NCBI GenBank assembly: GCA_023386675.1
Contig: JAEWJG010000156.1
Span: forward strand, 1-6,550
Reading direction: 5' to 3'
From: Actinomycetes bacterium
GTDB lineage: Bacteria > Actinomycetota > Actinomycetes > Actinomycetales > Microbacteriaceae
Length of the DNA: 6,550 nucleotides
Below are positions 4,674-6,550 of this stretch, in pieces. The notes below the pieces were generated by a model. That model saw only the letters and a program-made list of their open reading frames with translations, was not told where the DNA came from and searched no databases. Numbering within the stretch: position 1 is the stretch's first letter; each line of letters starts with the position of its first letter. The position numbers and the translations under genes are program-made.

Positions 4674-6550
4674 ATGTCGTCCCTCCTGTACTCGCTGGGC
4701 CGCTTCGCCTTCCGGGCGCGCCGGCGGGTCCTGGCGGTGTGGCTGGGCGCGCTCGTGCTGCTGTTCGCGGCGGCGGGGCTGCTGAGCCAGGGCACCGACA
4801 ACACGTTCACCATCCCGGGCACCGAGTCGCAGCAGGCGCTGGATGCGCTGGCGCGCACGTTCCCGCAGGTCAGCGGGGCGTCGGCGCAGCTCATCGCGGT
4901 CGCGCCGAAGGGCGGGGACGTGCGCGACCCGGCGTTCCAGTCGGCTGTCGAGAAGACCGTCGGCGAGCTCGGGAAGGTTCCGCAGGTGACCTCCGCGACC
5001 GATCCGTACACGGGCCCGTCGACCGGCAACGTCAGCGCCGACGCGTCGGCGGCGCTCGTGCCCATCCAGCTCTCGGTCGGGACGGTACAGGTGTCGCAGA
5101 GCACGAAGGATGCGCTGCAGCGGTCGGGCGCCGAGCTGCAGAAGGCTCTCCCGCCCGGTTCGCAGGTCGCCGTCGGCGGTCAGGTGTTCTCGTCGAGCGT
5201 GGCCGGGATCAGCGTCACCGAGCTGCTCGGCCTCGCGGTGGCGTTCGTCGTGCTGATCCTGACGTTCGTGTCGGTGGTCGCGGCCGCCATGCCGCTGATC
5301 AACGCGCTGCTCGGCGCCGGACTGTCGCTCGCCCTCATCTTCGCCGCGACGAGATGGCTGACGATCGCCTCCACCACTCCCCTGCTCGCGCTCATGCTCG
5401 GGCTGGCCGTAGGGATCGACTACGCCCTGTTCATCATCTCCCGGCACCAGGAGCAGGTGAAGAAGGGGATCTCGCCGGAGGAGTCCGCCGCGCGGGCGGT
5501 CGCCACGGCGGGATCGGCGGTGGTGTTCGCGGCGGTGACGGTGATCATCGCGCTGCTCGGGCTGGCGGTCGCGCGCATCCCGTTCCTGACGACGATGGGC
5601 GTCGCGGCTGCGCTGGCGGTCGCGATCGCGGTGCTGGTGTCGACGACGCTGACGCCCGCGCTGCTGGGGTTCGCGGGTATGCGTGTGGTGGCGAAGCGGT
5701 TCCGGCCTGGGCACGAGAGGCCGGCGACGGCGGCCCCAGCGACTGCCGGCCCGCCACCGCGGAAGCACAAGCGCACCCGGCGTCCGCGCTCCGAGCATCC
5801 GGTCGCCCACGGCTGGGTGAACGCGGTCACGCGCATCCCGGTGCTGACCGTCGTGATCGTCGTCGGCCTGCTCGGTGCGCTCGCGCTGCCCGCCATGTCA
5901 CTGCGCCTCTCCCTCCCGGATGCGGGCTCGCTCGACGAGACGGAGCCCGCGCGAATCACCTACGACCTCATCGCGGAGCACTTCGGCCCCGGATACAACG
6001 GCCCGCTCATCGTCACCGGCTCGGTGATCGGCAGCAGTGATCCCGTGACACTGATGGACGATCTCGGCACCGAGCTGCGGACCGTCCCGGGCGTCGCGGC
6101 CGTTCCGCTCTCGACCCCCAACCCGACCGGCGACACCGGCATCGCCCAGGTGGTGCCGACGGGCGCGCCCGACTCGGAGGAGACGCAGGCGCTCGTGGCG
6201 ACCCTCCGCTCGCTGCACGACCACTTCGAGCGCGAGTACGGCATCGACCTCGCGGTGACCGGCTACACCGCCGCCGGGATCGACATCTCGGCCCGGCTCG
6301 GGGAGGCGCTGCTGCCGTTCGCGATCCTGGTCGTGGGCCTGTCCCTGATCCTGCTGGCGATGGTGTTCCGCTCGATCGTGGTGCCGGTCACGGCGGCGCT
6401 CGGCTACCTGCTCAGCATCGGCGCGGCGTTCGGCGTGACGAGTCTCGTGTTCATGAGCGGCTTCCTCGCCGGCCCGCTCCACGTCGCCCACGTCGGCTCG
6501 GTGATCAGCTTCATGCCGATCATCCTCATGGGCGTGCTCTTCGGCCTCGC
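4674..6550 (+). CDS. MmpL-family (RND superfamily) membrane transporter, partial at right edge
   Basis: Open from the ATG at 4674 to the window end, with 625 complete codons plus 2 bases; family members are about 700-1000 residues, so the C-terminus is missing. The order is as expected for MMPL proteins. A basic N-terminus (FAFRARRRVL) precedes TM1 (about 19-38), followed by an external porter domain (about 40-180). TM2-TM6 (about 184-330) follow, with the family motif GLAVGIDYALFIISRHQEQ at 243-261; its Asp249-Tyr250 pair is the proton-relay site. Next come a cytoplasmic Pro/Ala and Arg/Lys-rich linker (341-373), TM7 (about 386-406), a second porter domain, and TM8 onward from about 546. The fragment ends at MGVLFGL, the start of the second GLA-x-DY motif, which confirms the repeat layout. 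MmpL proteins use proton motive force to export lipids or other hydrophobic compounds; the substrate here is unknown. The start has no ribosome-binding site and looks leaderless. It diverges from purA, with which I see no functional link. Confidence 0.93.
   Translation, partial: MSSLLYSLGRFAFRARRRVLAVWLGALVLLFAAAGLLSQGTDNTFTIPGTESQQALDALARTFPQVSGASAQLIAVAPKGGDVRDPAFQSAVEKTVGELGKVPQVTSATDPYTGPSTGNVSADASAALVPIQLSVGTVQVSQSTKDALQRSGAELQKALPPGSQVAVGGQVFSSSVAGISVTELLGLAVAFVVLILTFVSVVAAAMPLINALLGAGLSLALIFAATRWLTIASTTPLLALMLGLAVGIDYALFIISRHQEQVKKGISPEESAARAVATAGSAVVFAAVTVIIALLGLAVARIPFLTTMGVAAALAVAIAVLVSTTLTPALLGFAGMRVVAKRFRPGHERPATAAPATAGPPPRKHKRTRRPRSEHPVAHGWVNAVTRIPVLTVVIVVGLLGALALPAMSLRLSLPDAGSLDETEPARITYDLIAEHFGPGYNGPLIVTGSVIGSSDPVTLMDDLGTELRTVPGVAAVPLSTPNPTGDTGIAQVVPTGAPDSEETQALVATLRSLHDHFEREYGIDLAVTGYTAAGIDISARLGEALLPFAILVVGLSLILLAMVFRSIVVPVTAALGYLLSIGAAFGVTSLVFMSGFLAGPLHVAHVGSVISFMPIILMGVLFGL

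Noticed and set aside
4541..5104. N-terminal extension of purA upstream of the GTG
   Set aside because: The frame is open but shows no PurA similarity and runs into the divergent MmpL gene. The GTG has a good Shine-Dalgarno site and the conserved N-terminus follows immediately.
2811..5810. A 999-codon open frame on the minus strand
   Set aside because: Its translation is an Arg/His/Asp/Pro-rich low-complexity string without domain features and it overlaps the well-supported Eis-like, purA and MmpL genes. It is a GC-driven shadow frame.
4739..6040. A 433-codon plus-strand open frame inside the MmpL gene
   Set aside because: Composition is Arg/Gly/Ala-rich with no domain, whereas the frame from 4674 gives a clear MmpL topology with the GLA-DY motif.

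Overview
The window is GC-rich (roughly 70% by eye), densely coded DNA that looks like an actinobacterial chromosome, most likely Microbacteriaceae-like (for example Leifsonia or a relative). That placement is inferred from the strong G/C bias at third codon positions, an Eis-type acetyltransferase, an MmpL-family transporter and several genes that look leaderless. No tRNA, rRNA, CRISPR array, insertion sequence or phage gene was seen. No gene-free stretch reaches 300 bases; the longest gaps are 115 and 133 bases, both between divergent genes.

Left part (1-1860): a two-gene minus-strand operon encodes a nitrilase-superfamily C-N hydrolase followed, with a 4-base ATGA overlap, by an APC-family amino acid/amine permease that runs off the left edge. 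A TetR-family regulator is transcribed divergently. The gap between them is an AT-rich island holding a near-consensus promoter for the hydrolase-permease operon and two palindromes that could be TetR operators. The simplest reading is a locally regulated cassette that imports and hydrolyses (or hydrolyses and recaptures) an unidentified amide, nitrile or carbamoyl compound.

Middle part (1861-4540): a complete Eis-like GNAT acetyltransferase on the plus strand converges on a complete purA (adenylosuccinate synthetase) on the minus strand. The 68 bases between their stop codons are mostly filled by a perfect 20-bp inverted repeat with a 12-base loop and no U-tract, either a shared bidirectional terminator or a palindromic repeat element.

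Right part (4541-6550): divergent from purA, an MmpL/RND-type membrane transporter begins at 4674 and runs off the right edge, ending within its second GLA(x)xDY motif.

A pattern cuts across these genes. The three plus-strand genes that begin transcription units (tetR, the Eis-like gene, mmpL) have no well-placed Shine-Dalgarno sequence but do have a -10-like hexamer about 6-7 bases before the ATG, as expected for leaderless mRNAs. The permease and purA have good Shine-Dalgarno sequences. I found no convincing previously undescribed multi-gene system. The most interesting items are the uncharacterised hydrolase/permease/TetR cassette, the long perfect palindrome and the leaderless pattern.
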